Shown: positions 9,772-17,526, counted from the stretch's first letter. The stretch is DNA of 64,000 nucleotides from Paenibacillus sp. SYP-B4298 (GCF_027627475.1 NZ_CP115484.1:5270001-5334000), one strand, 5' to 3'. The notes: generated from the sequence alone by a model not told the origin. Translations and numbers: made by a program.

Positions 9772-10026
9772 TTAATTTGTCACAGGTGTAGGCAATTCTG
9801 CTAAACATTCATGACAAACTATTTTTCCTTTGAAGTAGGTAACATTCTCTGCATTGCCACAGAAGATACATGCTGGCTCATACTTTTTCAGCATGATGCG
9901 CTCGCCGTCTACATAAATCTCCAGTGCGTCCTTCTCACCTATCCCCAATGTACGGCGAAGCTCGATTGGAATAACTACCCGGCCCAGTTCGTCTACCTTA
10001 CGGACAATACCCGTTGATTTCATCAT
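9772..10026 (-). CDS. abrB: Transition-state regulator AbrB, zinc-module type
   Basis: An 84-residue AbrB. Residues 1-50 are almost identical to B. subtilis AbrB ('STGIVRKVDELGRVVIPIE' and 'RRTLGIGEKDALEIYV'), forming the swapped-hairpin DNA-binding domain. The C-terminus differs: it has a CxxC-14-CxxC module ('CIFC' and 'CHEC') that should bind zinc, where B. subtilis AbrB has a different tetramerisation domain. AbrB represses many stationary-phase genes until Spo0A shuts it off. It lies alone on the minus strand, with Spo0A boxes and a good sigma-A promoter upstream. RBS AAGGGGA is about 11 nt before ATG. Confidence 0.93.
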   Translation of the reverse strand: MMKSTGIVRKVDELGRVVIPIELRRTLGIGEKDALEIYVDGERIMLKKYEPACIFCGNAENVTYFKGKIVCHECLAELPTPVTN

Positions 10027-10053
10027 GATCTATCGTTTCCCCTTCCAAACGGT

Positions 10054-10070
10054 TTCGTCATTATTCGACA
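10054..10070 (-). promoter_or_regulatory. Tandem Spo0A boxes of abrB
   Basis: On the minus strand TGTCGAA (10064-10070) is followed after TAA by TGACGAA (10054-10060), the 10-bp tandem arrangement bound by Spo0A dimers (consensus TGNCGAA). They lie about 17-33 nt downstream of the predicted start of transcription, where B. subtilis abrB has its Spo0A sites. Binding there represses abrB. Confidence 0.8.
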
Positions 10071-10093
10071 AAAAACTACGTTTTCTGTTATCT

Positions 10094-10122
10094 ATAATAC
10101 CAACCTTTCCCATAATAGTCAA
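10094..10122 (-). promoter_or_regulatory. Sigma-A promoter of abrB
   Basis: On the minus strand: TTGACT (10117-10122), spacer 17 nt, TATTAT (10094-10099). The predicted transcript starts near 10087 and carries the Spo0A boxes in its first turns. Confidence 0.75.
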
Positions 10123-10230
10123 CCCAAATTTTATCCCGAAAATGTGTTAAAATCTACTAATGTTACTATAAATATAACGAAATTCACGAAATATATGGGC
10201 AGAATTAGCGATAACAGATGGAAATGAAAG

Positions 10231-10269
10231 CTCGACACTATTCGACATAATGCATTATACATTGTCGAA
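10231..10269. promoter_or_regulatory. Second Spo0A-box cluster
   Basis: CTCGACA (10231-10237) and TTCGACA (10241-10247) are tandem at 10-bp spacing, and TGTCGAA (10263-10269) faces them; two of the three are perfect 0A boxes. Between them is the 12-bp palindrome ATAATGCATTAT. A near-match TGTCGAC follows at 10294. The cluster is about 150 bp upstream of the abrB promoter and about 200 bp upstream of the HD-domain gene, so it could serve either. Confidence 0.55.
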
Positions 10270-10468
10270 ATAAAGCCGAGTATCTACTGTAATTGTCGAC
10301 ATGTGACATCTTGTATTGTACAAATTTTTTACAGCTACGAATATAGGGAAATAGTGGAAGCTTGAGAAATAAGGCTTAAGCTTGCATTTTGACTGAAAAT
10401 CCAACATGATACAGACAGATGGTTTAATATGCCAGGCCTATGCTTGCGCGACTAGAGAGGCGACAAGA

Positions 10469-11764
10469 ATGACACAGGAGCATCAGCTACCCGAAGAGAA
10501 AGTATTCAAAGATCCCGTACACAAATATATCTACGTGCAGGACGAGCTGATCTGGGATTTGATCAACACGAAGGAGTTCCAGCGGCTGCGGCGCATCCGA
10601 CAGCTCGGCACCTCCTACCTTACATTTCATGGCGCGGAGCACAGCCGTTTCTCCCATTCGCTGGGTGTATATGAGATTACCCGCAAGATCATTTCACAAT
10701 TTGAACGCAACGGGTATGCCGACTGGCCACGCGAGGAAAAGTACGTATCCCTCTGTGCAGCACTGCTCCATGATCTGGGACATGGCCCTTTCTCCCATTC
10801 CATTGAGCAGGTCTTCGATCTGCACCATGAGGGCTGGACATGTCGATTCCTGCTGGAGGATACGGAGGTCAATCGCGTGCTGCGGCGTGTGTCGGAGGAT
10901 CTCCCCGAGCGGGTGGCCGCTGTCATCCGCAAGACCTATGACAAGCCAATCGTCATCAGTCTCGTATCCAGCCAGATGGATGCGGATCGAATGGATTATT
11001 TGCTGCGGGATGCTTATTTTACCGGGGTCAACTACGGCACGTTCGATCTGGAGCGCATCTTGCGTGTGCTGCGGCCTCATCAAGGGAAGATCGTCGTGAA
11101 GGAAAGCGGCATGCATGCTGTTGAAGATTATTTGATGTCCCGGTACCAGATGTACTGGCAGGTGTACTTCCATCCGGTCACTCGCAGCTCTGAGATTATA
11201 TTGCGTCAAATTTTCAGGCGGGCGAAGGAGCTGTACCACGAAGGCTATCGCTTCACTTATCTGCCGCGTCCCATGCAGCGGCTGCTCATGGACGAGCTGT
11301 CACTACAGGATTATTTCCTGTTGGACGAGGCGATGGCGCAGACGGCATTCATACAGTGGACGGAGGAGGCAGATCATCTGCTGTCCGATCTATGCCTTCG
11401 TTTCCTTCATCGGCGATTGTATAAATATATAACCATGGATCAAGAGGATGAAGCATTGTGGCATGAGATTCGCTGTGATTTTGCCGCTGCCGGATTGCGG
11501 CCAGAGTATCATCTGGAGATTGACTTCCCGTTCGATCTGCCCTACGATGTGTACCAGCCTGACAAGGCAGAGGGGGAGGAGAAGCCGCCTATCCTGCTCT
11601 TGGGTATGAATCATCAATTGTCTGAAATATCGGGGAAGTCTGACATTATTCGGTCTATTACAGGGCTTCATCTTGGAAAATATCACCTATATTACCCGGA
11701 CGATCTGCTACGTGCCCATGCGAACAAGCTCCGTCCCTCCATTCGCGAGTTGTTCGGTGTATAG
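10469..11764 (+). CDS. HD-domain phosphohydrolase (YwfO family)
   Basis: A 431-residue HD-superfamily protein of the YwfO type. The metal ligands are visible as 'HSRFSHSLGV', then 'LLHDLGHGPFSH' with the HD pair, and 'SSQMDADRMDYLLRD' with the last Asp. Studied relatives hydrolyse dNTPs to nucleosides and triphosphate; the substrate here is inferred. ATG 10469 is chosen because AGAGAGG lies 8 nt upstream and the length then matches YwfO; the frame extends to 10406. In B. subtilis this position, between abrB and tatD, is held by metS. Confidence 0.85.
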   Translation: MTQEHQLPEEKVFKDPVHKYIYVQDELIWDLINTKEFQRLRRIRQLGTSYLTFHGAEHSRFSHSLGVYEITRKIISQFERNGYADWPREEKYVSLCAALLHDLGHGPFSHSIEQVFDLHHEGWTCRFLLEDTEVNRVLRRVSEDLPERVAAVIRKTYDKPIVISLVSSQMDADRMDYLLRDAYFTGVNYGTFDLERILRVLRPHQGKIVVKESGMHAVEDYLMSRYQMYWQVYFHPVTRSSEIILRQIFRRAKELYHEGYRFTYLPRPMQRLLMDELSLQDYFLLDEAMAQTAFIQWTEEADHLLSDLCLRFLHRRLYKYITMDQEDEALWHEIRCDFAAAGLRPEYHLEIDFPFDLPYDVYQPDKAEGEEKPPILLLGMNHQLSEISGKSDIIRSITGLHLGKYHLYYPDDLLRAHANKLRPSIRELFGV

Positions 11765-11796
11765 CTTGTATTTATAGAAGAAAAGGGGTTTTTACT

Positions 11797-12570
11797 TTGT
11801 TGATTGATACACATGCGCATCTGGATTCCGCCCGTTTCGACAATGATCGTGAGCTCGTCCTGGAACGAGCCAAAGAAGCCGGAGTGGAGCGAATATTAAA
11901 TGTTGGATTTAACCGGGAGACCATCCCTTCGACAATATCTCTAGCAGAAGCCAATGATTCGATCTATGCGATTGTCGGATGGCATCCAGTTTACAGTATT
12001 GATATGCAGCCCCAGGATTTGGACTGGATTCGAGAGCTATCGAGTCATCCGAAAGTAGTAGCAATTGGTGAAATTGGATTGGATTATCACTGGGATACGT
12101 CCCCTAAGGACGTGCAGCATCGTGTATTTAGAGAGCAGATACGATTGGCAAAGGAGGTAAATAAACCAATTGTTATTCATAATCGCGATGCCCATGAAGA
12201 CATTGTGCGCATCCTGAAGGAGGAGCGCGCGGATGAGGTCGGAGGGGTCATGCACTGCTTCTCTGGAAGCTGGGAAACAGCCAAATTATGTCTGGATATG
12301 AACTTCTATATCTCCTTCGGCGGACCGGTGACATTCAAGAATGCAAGGGTACCCAAAGAGGTCATGGAAAGGGTTCCAAACGATCGTATATTGATCGAGA
12401 CAGACGCTCCTTATCTCGCCCCTCATCCGTACCGCGGCAAGCGCAATGAATCGGCTTATGTACGTATGGTGGCGGAGGCCGCAGCAGAAATTAAAGGGAT
12501 AACTTTGGAAGAGATTGCTAAAATAACGACCCGAAATGCAGAGCTTTGTTTTCGTCTACCTCAAAAATAG
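11797..12570 (+). CDS. tatD: TatD family metal-dependent nuclease (YabD/DayD)
   Basis: A 257-residue TatD-family hydrolase of the amidohydrolase fold. Metal ligands are visible in 'LIDTHAHLD' at the N-terminus, 'AIGEIGLDYHW' (the Glu), 'PIVIHNRDAHED', 'VMHCFSGS' and 'LIETDAPYLAPHP'. Members are 3'-5' exonucleases and D-aminoacyl-tRNA deacylases, hence the B. subtilis name DayD. TTG start at 11797 with AAAAGGGG about 9 nt upstream. It precedes the riboswitch-controlled yabE-like gene, the same order as in B. subtilis. Confidence 0.92.
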   Translation: MLIDTHAHLDSARFDNDRELVLERAKEAGVERILNVGFNRETIPSTISLAEANDSIYAIVGWHPVYSIDMQPQDLDWIRELSSHPKVVAIGEIGLDYHWDTSPKDVQHRVFREQIRLAKEVNKPIVIHNRDAHEDIVRILKEERADEVGGVMHCFSGSWETAKLCLDMNFYISFGGPVTFKNARVPKEVMERVPNDRILIETDAPYLAPHPYRGKRNESAYVRMVAEAAAEIKGITLEEIAKITTRNAELCFRLPQK

Positions 12571-12686
12571 AAAAGAATCTGAGAAATAAAGACCTATGGG
12601 GTGATAAAACTCAATTTGTTCGGTGAATTTGCATTAATATTGCGAGTTTTTCCTGAAAATTCGTTTAAATCGCATTTTTAATGATC

Positions 12687-12716
12687 TTTACAATGGGCCA
12701 CGAAAGAGGGTATGAT
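12687..12716 (+). promoter_or_regulatory. Sigma-A promoter of the riboswitch transcript
   Basis: TTTACA (12687-12692), spacer 18 nt, TATGAT (12711-12716). Transcription would begin near 12723, about 30 nt before the aptamer. Confidence 0.6.
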
Positions 12717-12752
12717 TTTTCTCAGAGCTTGAATATGTATTGGATTTCCAAT

Positions 12753-12926
12753 TTTGCTTAATTCCTTTGTTCGGTCTTATGGCGTGTCCGAAATCGTGCA
12801 AAGGAAGCGGGGGAACCATTGTTGTTCAGGGGTGAATTTGGTACGTGTCCGGAAACCTTCGCATCCGGTTCGAACCGATAGGGCGACTCTCTTGCCCGAA
12901 CCCGTCAGCTAACCTCGTCAGCATGT
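12753..12926 (+). ncRNA. Cyclic-di-AMP riboswitch (ydaO/yuaA type)
   Basis: The leader contains the conserved blocks of the ydaO class in order: 'TTGCTTAATTCC' (about 12754), 'GCGGGGGAACCA' (about 12810), 'GGGGTGAATT' (about 12830), 'GATAGGGCGAC', and 'CGAACCCGTCAGCTAACCTC' (about 12898). Ligand binding turns expression of the downstream gene off in studied cases by favouring the terminator, which is present at 12979. It controls the cell-wall protein at 13179. Ends are approximate. Confidence 0.9.
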
Positions 12927-12978
12927 AAGAGAGAGATCAACCTCGTGCCCACAATCCATGGTGAATACAACTTGCCTG

Positions 12979-13018
12979 GAAGCCACGAAACAGATCCTCT
13001 GTCGCGGGCTTCTTTTTA
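12979..13018 (+). terminator. Terminator of the cyclic-di-AMP riboswitch
   Basis: GAAGCC (12979-12984) pairs with the GGCTTC ending at 13012, and inside it CAGA pairs with TCTG, with a small internal mismatch. TTTTT follows. It is the expression platform about 50 nt after the aptamer. Confidence 0.8.
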
Positions 13019-13178
13019 TTTTTGAATATCTATTCAGAGGGCGACATAGGGTTAATCATGGAGGTGGGGAATCGGCGAGCTACTAGGAATGCGTGCTTGC
13101 ACGCTAATCTACAATAGTCGCGTCATTTGAGATCATGCGTAACAGTTGACGGCGGGGCTATGAAGGAGGACCGAGGAA

Positions 13179-14330
13179 GTGGGCATGTTCCAACTCAAGG
13201 ATACCCATGATAAACGATCATCCAGCATGTCTTTCGCATTGCGATGGAAGCATGAAAATTTGCGTTTGATTGTTCTAAGTGCTATTATCTCAATCGCTAT
13301 GACTTTCATGTTACTGGTGTTGCTGTACGGTACGGCTTACAAGAGCGTATCGCTCGTAGTCAATGGACAAGAAACCGTTGTTTCGACGAAACAGTGGGTC
13401 CTGCAGCGCCTGTTGGATGAACAAGCTATTACAGTCGGGGAACACGACAAAATCTCGATGCCGCTTGATGCGGACATCAAGGACGGGGCCCGGATTGTAA
13501 TTGACCAGGCTATACCGGTGACGGTTAGGGCAGACGGTACAACGAAGACATTCTACACCACAGAAAGAACCGTGAAAGCGGCGATCGAGGATTTGAATAT
13601 TTCGCTTTCAGACGACGATAAGATCATGCCTGCCTTGACAGAAGAGCTAGAGGCTAATGAGACCGTATCGATCGTTCGTGTAGATAAACAGGTTGCCAAG
13701 ACAGAGCAGTCGGTGCCGTTCGAAGTGGTGAAGAAGAATGATCCGACGCTCGAGGAAGGCAAGGAGAAGGTCGTACAGGCCGGCAAGGAAGGTCTGCTCG
13801 TGGAACAATACGAGAAGGTCTATGAGGATGGTCAGCTCGTATCAGAGAAGCTGGTTACGAAGACCATCGAGTCGAAGAGCGTTGATCAGATCATCGCCAT
13901 CGGCACGAAGAAGAAGCCGGAGGTTATGGTTGCTTCCGCGGACGCAGGTACTGGCGCAGCGCAGACCGTAACCAAGTCAGGCGTTACCTTCAAGGCGAAG
14001 AAGGTGCTCAAGAGTGTAACACTGACCGCTTATTCGGCGGGTGTAGCTTCGACGGGCAAGGATGAGAGCCACCCGCTGTATGGCATTACAGCCTCGGGAG
14101 CGACGGTGCAGGAGGGACAGACGATTGCTGTCGATCCTGATGTCATTCCGATGGGCTGGTGGGTATACATCGAAGGGGTGGGCTTCCGCCGGGCAGAGGA
14201 TACCGGAGGAGCTATTAAGGGCAACAAGATCGATGTTTACTTCGATAGTGAGTCCCATGTGAAGAAGTTCGGTCGCAAAAAAGGGCATACCGTGTATGTG
14301 ATTGGCCCTAACAAGCCCAAATCGAGTTAA
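13179..14330 (+). CDS. yabE: YabE-like cell-wall protein with DUF348, G5 and 3D domains
   Basis: A 383-residue surface protein. One membrane segment lies at about residues 30-52, then two DUF348 repeats ('VVNGQETVVSTKQ' and 'VRADGTTKTFYTT' regions), a G5 domain (about 160-245) and a C-terminal 3D domain with 'TAYSAGVAST', 'GITASG', 'IAVDPDVIPMG' and 'EDTGGAIKGNKIDVYF', whose Asp residues are the catalytic centre. Relatives (RpfB/Sps, YabE, YocH) cut or remodel peptidoglycan. GTG start at 13179 with AAGGAGG 8-9 nt upstream. It is the only gene under the cyclic-di-AMP riboswitch, linking that signal to wall metabolism. Confidence 0.92.
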   Translation: MGMFQLKDTHDKRSSSMSFALRWKHENLRLIVLSAIISIAMTFMLLVLLYGTAYKSVSLVVNGQETVVSTKQWVLQRLLDEQAITVGEHDKISMPLDADIKDGARIVIDQAIPVTVRADGTTKTFYTTERTVKAAIEDLNISLSDDDKIMPALTEELEANETVSIVRVDKQVAKTEQSVPFEVVKKNDPTLEEGKEKVVQAGKEGLLVEQYEKVYEDGQLVSEKLVTKTIESKSVDQIIAIGTKKKPEVMVASADAGTGAAQTVTKSGVTFKAKKVLKSVTLTAYSAGVASTGKDESHPLYGITASGATVQEGQTIAVDPDVIPMGWWVYIEGVGFRRAEDTGGAIKGNKIDVYFDSESHVKKFGRKKGHTVYVIGPNKPKSS

Positions 14331-14415
14331 TACCGGCTGTGCCTCAAGCTCTGCAAGACTTTTTATTGACTGTGCTCTAATCATATCGTAATTTCGATGC
14401 AAATATGTCATGATA

Positions 14416-14443
14416 AGAAGAGGCGATGCCTCTTCTTTTTTTT
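14416..14443 (+). terminator. Intrinsic terminator after the yabE-like gene
   Basis: AGAAGAGGC (14416-14424) pairs perfectly with GCCTCTTCT (14428-14436) around a 3-nt loop and is followed by seven T. Confidence 0.9.
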
Positions 14444-14484
14444 GATTGATAATTAAAGCTTAGACGGACAGAGGGAAGGTTCAA

Positions 14485-15057
14485 ATGATTAAGGAAGTTA
14501 TCGTTGTAGAGGGCAAGGATGATACGATTGCGATAAAACGAGCGGTCGAAGCCGATACGATCGAAACGGGCGGCTCTGCGATCGGGGAGGCTGTGCTGCG
14601 TCGAATCGAGCTGGCTATGGAGCGGCGGGGGATCATTATCTTCACCGATCCCGACCATGCTGGAGAGCGTATCCGCAAGATCGTAGCGGCTCGGGTACCA
14701 GGCTGCAAGCACGCCTTTCTCGCGCAGGAGGAGGCGCTGTACAAAGGGGATATTGGCGTGGAGAACGCCTCGCCTGAGGCAATCGTGCGTGCGCTCAGCA
14801 ATGTTCGGTCAGAATATACGGAGGAGATGCAGCCGTCCACGCCGCAGATCGAGTGGAGTGATCTGGTGGATGCCGGTCTGCTCGTTCACCCGGATGCGGC
14901 GCGCAGAAGGCTGCTGATGGGCAATCTGCTTGGCATCGGATATGCCAACGGCAAGCAGTTCTTCAAGCGATGCACCATGTTCCGCATCTCGGCAGAGGAA
15001 TTTGGCGCTGCGCTGGCACAGATGGAGGAGACGCTGGGGCAATCAGAACAGGATTAA
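14485..15057 (+). CDS. rnmV: Ribonuclease M5
   Basis: A 190-residue TOPRIM-domain RNase. 'EVIVVEGKDDTIAIKRA' carries the TOPRIM glutamate and 'IFTDPDHAGERIRKIV' its DxD-type acidic group. RNase M5 makes the final cuts that mature 5S rRNA, working with ribosomal protein L18. Start ATG 14485 has GAGGGAAGG upstream. It is 12 nt before rsmA, so the two are likely co-transcribed, as in B. subtilis. Confidence 0.95.
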   Translation: MIKEVIVVEGKDDTIAIKRAVEADTIETGGSAIGEAVLRRIELAMERRGIIIFTDPDHAGERIRKIVAARVPGCKHAFLAQEEALYKGDIGVENASPEAIVRALSNVRSEYTEEMQPSTPQIEWSDLVDAGLLVHPDAARRRLLMGNLLGIGYANGKQFFKRCTMFRISAEEFGAALAQMEETLGQSEQD

Positions 15058-15069
15058 GGGGAGACAGGG

Positions 15070-15981
15070 ATGAGCAAGCAGGTGGGACAGGATGCTGCGC
15101 TTCAGGTGGCTACACCGAAGCGGACGAAGGAGATTATTGCAAGGCACGGATTCTCGTTCAAGAAGAGTCTGGGGCAAAACTTCTTGATCGATCAAAATAT
15201 TCTGGATAAAATCGTGGCGGCTGCTGAATTGAACAAGACCAAGGGGGCGCTGGAGATCGGGCCTGGCATCGGCGCGTTGACCCAGAAGCTGGCCGATGCG
15301 GCCAAGGTAGTGACAGCGGTCGAGATTGATAACCGTCTGATTCCGATTCTCTCGGAGGTGCTGGAGGGCCAGTCTCATGTGGAGGTCGTCCATGGCGATG
15401 TGCTGAAGCTGGATCTGCGGGCGCTGATGGAGCGGCGCTATGCAGATACGACGGGGGTGAGCGTAGTTGCCAACCTCCCGTATTATGTGACGACGCCGAT
15501 CCTGATGAAGCTGCTTGAGGAGCGGCTGCCGCTTGAGCATATCGTGGTGATGATTCAGAAGGAGGTGGCCGAGCGGATGGCCGCACGGCCAGGAGGCAAG
15601 ACCTATGGCAGTCTCAGCGTGGCGGTGCAATATTATTGCGAGCCGGAGCTTGTCTGCACGGTGCCGCATACGGTATTCATCCCGCAGCCCAACGTAGACT
15701 CGGCTGTCATCAAGCTGTCGCTGCGCAGCGCGCCGCCCGTACAGGTCAGTGACGAAGCGTTCTTCTTCCGCGTCGTGCAGGGGAGCTTTGCGCAGCGTCG
15801 CAAGACGCTCAGCAACAATCTGGGCGCGCTCGTAGGCAAGGAGCATCGCGAGGCGCTCCAGCAATTGCTCAGCGGCTGCGGAGTGGACCCTGGACGCCGA
15901 GGCGAGACGTTGAGTCTGGAGGAGTTCGCGCGCATCAGCGAGGCGCTGCTGGAGAGCGGTCTTGTTGCTCAGATCAATTAA
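15070..15981 (+). CDS. rsmA: 16S rRNA (A1518/A1519-N6) dimethyltransferase
   Basis: A 303-residue KsgA/RsmA. The family motifs '[15 protein letters not shown]', '[15 protein letters not shown]' (SAM motif I), '[11 protein letters not shown]' and '[15 protein letters not shown]' (catalytic NLPY) are all present. It dimethylates two adjacent adenines in the loop of helix 45 of 16S rRNA late in 30S assembly. ATG 15070 has GGGGAGACAGGG just upstream. Co-directional with rnmV; downstream yabG has its own sporulation promoter. Confidence 0.96.
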   Translation: MSKQVGQDAALQVATPKRTKEIIARHGFSFKKSLGQNFLIDQNILDKIVAAAELNKTKGALEIGPGIGALTQKLADAAKVVTAVEIDNRLIPILSEVLEGQSHVEVVHGDVLKLDLRALMERRYADTTGVSVVANLPYYVTTPILMKLLEERLPLEHIVVMIQKEVAERMAARPGGKTYGSLSVAVQYYCEPELVCTVPHTVFIPQPNVDSAVIKLSLRSAPPVQVSDEAFFFRVVQGSFAQRRKTLSNNLGALVGKEHREALQQLLSGCGVDPGRRGETLSLEEFARISEALLESGLVAQIN

Positions 15982-15991
15982 TATTTAAGAT

Positions 15992-16020
15992 CACCAATCC
16001 GGCTATTTGCCCATAGGATA
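15992..16020 (+). promoter_or_regulatory. Sigma-K promoter of yabG
   Basis: CACC (15992-15995), 16-nt spacer, CATAGGATA (16012-16020), an exact fit to the sigma-K pattern (mACm, 16 nt, CATAnnnTA). B. subtilis yabG is a known sigma-K gene. It is right before the yabG RBS. Confidence 0.75.
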
Positions 16021-16040
16021 GACGAAGAGGTGATCTATTC

Positions 16041-16937
16041 ATGAAGCCAGGCGATCTGGTCGTGCGCCATTCCTACGGCGGCGATGTGTTGTTCCGTATC
16101 GAAGCTGTTCGTAATGCGTCCGCGATATTGAGGGGGGCGGATTACCGTCTGCTGGCGGACGCCCCGATGAAGGATTTGTCGATTGTAACCCACCCTGAAC
16201 TGACGGATGCATCCAAGCAGGTTCGCATTAAGGAAGCCCAGACAACAGACCGGATACAGCAGCAGCAGCTTCATCAGCAGATGAGCTGGATTGATAGGCA
16301 GAGCCAGCCGGGACAGCCCTCCTATTTTGAGGTGCCAGGTGTGGTGCTGCATCTGGATGGCGATGCCAATTATATGAAGAAGAGCATGCAGCTCTATTCG
16401 ACGATGCGCGTGCCTGCGCACGGCATCTATGTGCATGAATCGCGTATGGCGGAGATGGTTCATCGTCTGCTGCCGCAGGTGAAGCCGGACATTATCGTCA
16501 TTACCGGTCATGACGGCGTATTGAAGCATCGCAACCCGCAGAGCGGATATTACAGCCTGGGCGGCTACAAAAACTCCCAAAATTTCGTTAATGCCGTGCA
16601 GGTTGCCCGGGATTATGAGAAAAGCATGGATGGACTCATCGTGATTGCAGGTGCCTGTCAATCCCATTACGAGGCATTGCTGCATGCGGGAGCGAACTTT
16701 GCCAGCTCGCCTGGCCGTATCCTGATCCATGCACTCGATCCGGTCTATGTGGCGATCAAGGCGAGCTATACGCCGTTCAAGGATACGATCAATCTGCCGG
16801 AAGTGATTAGCGGAACCATCAGCGGCATGGATGGCGTAGGCGGCATTGAGACACGTGGTCGATACCGGTTGGGACTGCCCCGTCCCAAGGCGCAATCGCA
16901 GCCCGCGGCAATGCCTTATTCAAGCATACAGGCATAG
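16041..16937 (+). CDS. yabG: Sporulation-specific protease YabG
   Basis: A 298-residue YabG. It opens with 'MKPGDLVVRHSYGGDVLFRI' (split by family variation) and contains 'VLHLDGDANYMKKSMQLY', 'HGIYVHESRMAEMVHRLL' and 'DIIVITGHDG', characteristic of this family. YabG is a mother-cell protease that processes spore-coat proteins late in sporulation. RBS GAGGTGAT precedes the ATG, and a sigma-K promoter matches late expression. Gene order rsmA-yabG-veg is conserved. Confidence 0.94.
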   Translation: MKPGDLVVRHSYGGDVLFRIEAVRNASAILRGADYRLLADAPMKDLSIVTHPELTDASKQVRIKEAQTTDRIQQQQLHQQMSWIDRQSQPGQPSYFEVPGVVLHLDGDANYMKKSMQLYSTMRVPAHGIYVHESRMAEMVHRLLPQVKPDIIVITGHDGVLKHRNPQSGYYSLGGYKNSQNFVNAVQVARDYEKSMDGLIVIAGACQSHYEALLHAGANFASSPGRILIHALDPVYVAIKASYTPFKDTINLPEVISGTISGMDGVGGIETRGRYRLGLPRPKAQSQPAAMPYSSIQA

Positions 16938-17004
16938 TAAGAGGGCTGCATTCGACCTGTTGCCGCTGAGTTGGGCAGTGTGTAGCCCAAGCAGCAGAAG
17001 AGTT

Positions 17005-17045
17005 AGCTTTCCTGGGACGAGGAGCTCGTTTCGGGAGAGCTTTTT
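17005..17045 (+). terminator. Intrinsic terminator after yabG
   Basis: A 17-bp stem with several G-T pairs (17005-17021 with 17025-17041), loop GAG, then TTTT. It isolates yabG from the veg promoters. Confidence 0.8.
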
Positions 17046-17139
17046 GCTATGCGTGTTTAAGCGCGCCGAGGGAACCTGGTTCTAGGTTGGCGTCTGCTTC
17101 ATTTTCATTGGTATCGCAAGAAAAAATAAAAAAAGTTCA

Positions 17140-17169
17140 TTGACAAAAACTTTAGAATACTGCTATAAT
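17140..17169 (+). promoter_or_regulatory. veg promoter P1 (consensus sigma-A)
   Basis: TTGACA (17140-17145), spacer 18 nt, TATAAT (17164-17169). Both hexamers are perfect. The region before it is A-rich, as an UP-like element would be. Confidence 0.85.
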
Positions 17170-17180
17170 ATTTCCTTCGT

Positions 17181-17209
17181 TTGACAAGCCCCCTCTTTTT
17201 GGGTATAAT
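17181..17209 (+). promoter_or_regulatory. veg promoter P2 (consensus sigma-A)
   Basis: TTGACA (17181-17186), spacer 17 nt, TATAAT (17204-17209). A second perfect promoter in the same direction, 40-41 bp after P1. Its transcript would begin about 4 nt before the veg RBS. Confidence 0.85.
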
Positions 17210-17236
17210 GAATAAGGAAAGAGGTGGTTGTACACA

Positions 17237-17509
17237 ATGGCAAAAAACGCGCTGTTGGAAATCAAACGCAGTTTGGAAGTCCATGTCGGGTCAAAGATCA
17301 GCCTTCGTGCTAATGGTGGCCGAAAGAAGACCATTGAACGTACCGGTGTGTTGGAAGAAATCTACCCCTCTGTTTTTATCGTCAAGCTAGACCAGGATCA
17401 GCATGCCTTCAAGAGAGTGTCCTACAGCTACGCAGATATTCTGACGGAGTCTGTCGAGGTAACGGTATGTAACGATGATGGACAAGTCAAGATCAGCTAC
17501 CTGCAATAA
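17237..17509 (+). CDS. veg: Veg protein
   Basis: A 90-residue Veg protein, with '[18 protein letters not shown]' and '[17 protein letters not shown]' followed by '[19 protein letters not shown]' and '[10 protein letters not shown]'. In B. subtilis Veg stimulates biofilm genes, partly by lowering SinR activity, and its promoter is among the strongest known. ATG 17237 is chosen because AGAGGTGG lies about 9 nt upstream and the protein then aligns with B. subtilis Veg from residue 1. Two consensus promoters drive it and a strong terminator closes it. Confidence 0.94.
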   Translation: MAKNALLEIKRSLEVHVGSKISLRANGGRKKTIERTGVLEEIYPSVFIVKLDQDQHAFKRVSYSYADILTESVEVTVCNDDGQVKISYLQ

Positions 17510-17526
17510 CATAATGCCTGCTATCG

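Noticed and set aside
9541-9775. Short plus-strand frames between rsmI and abrB
   Set aside because: They run through the hairpins and the abrB terminator and have no RBS.
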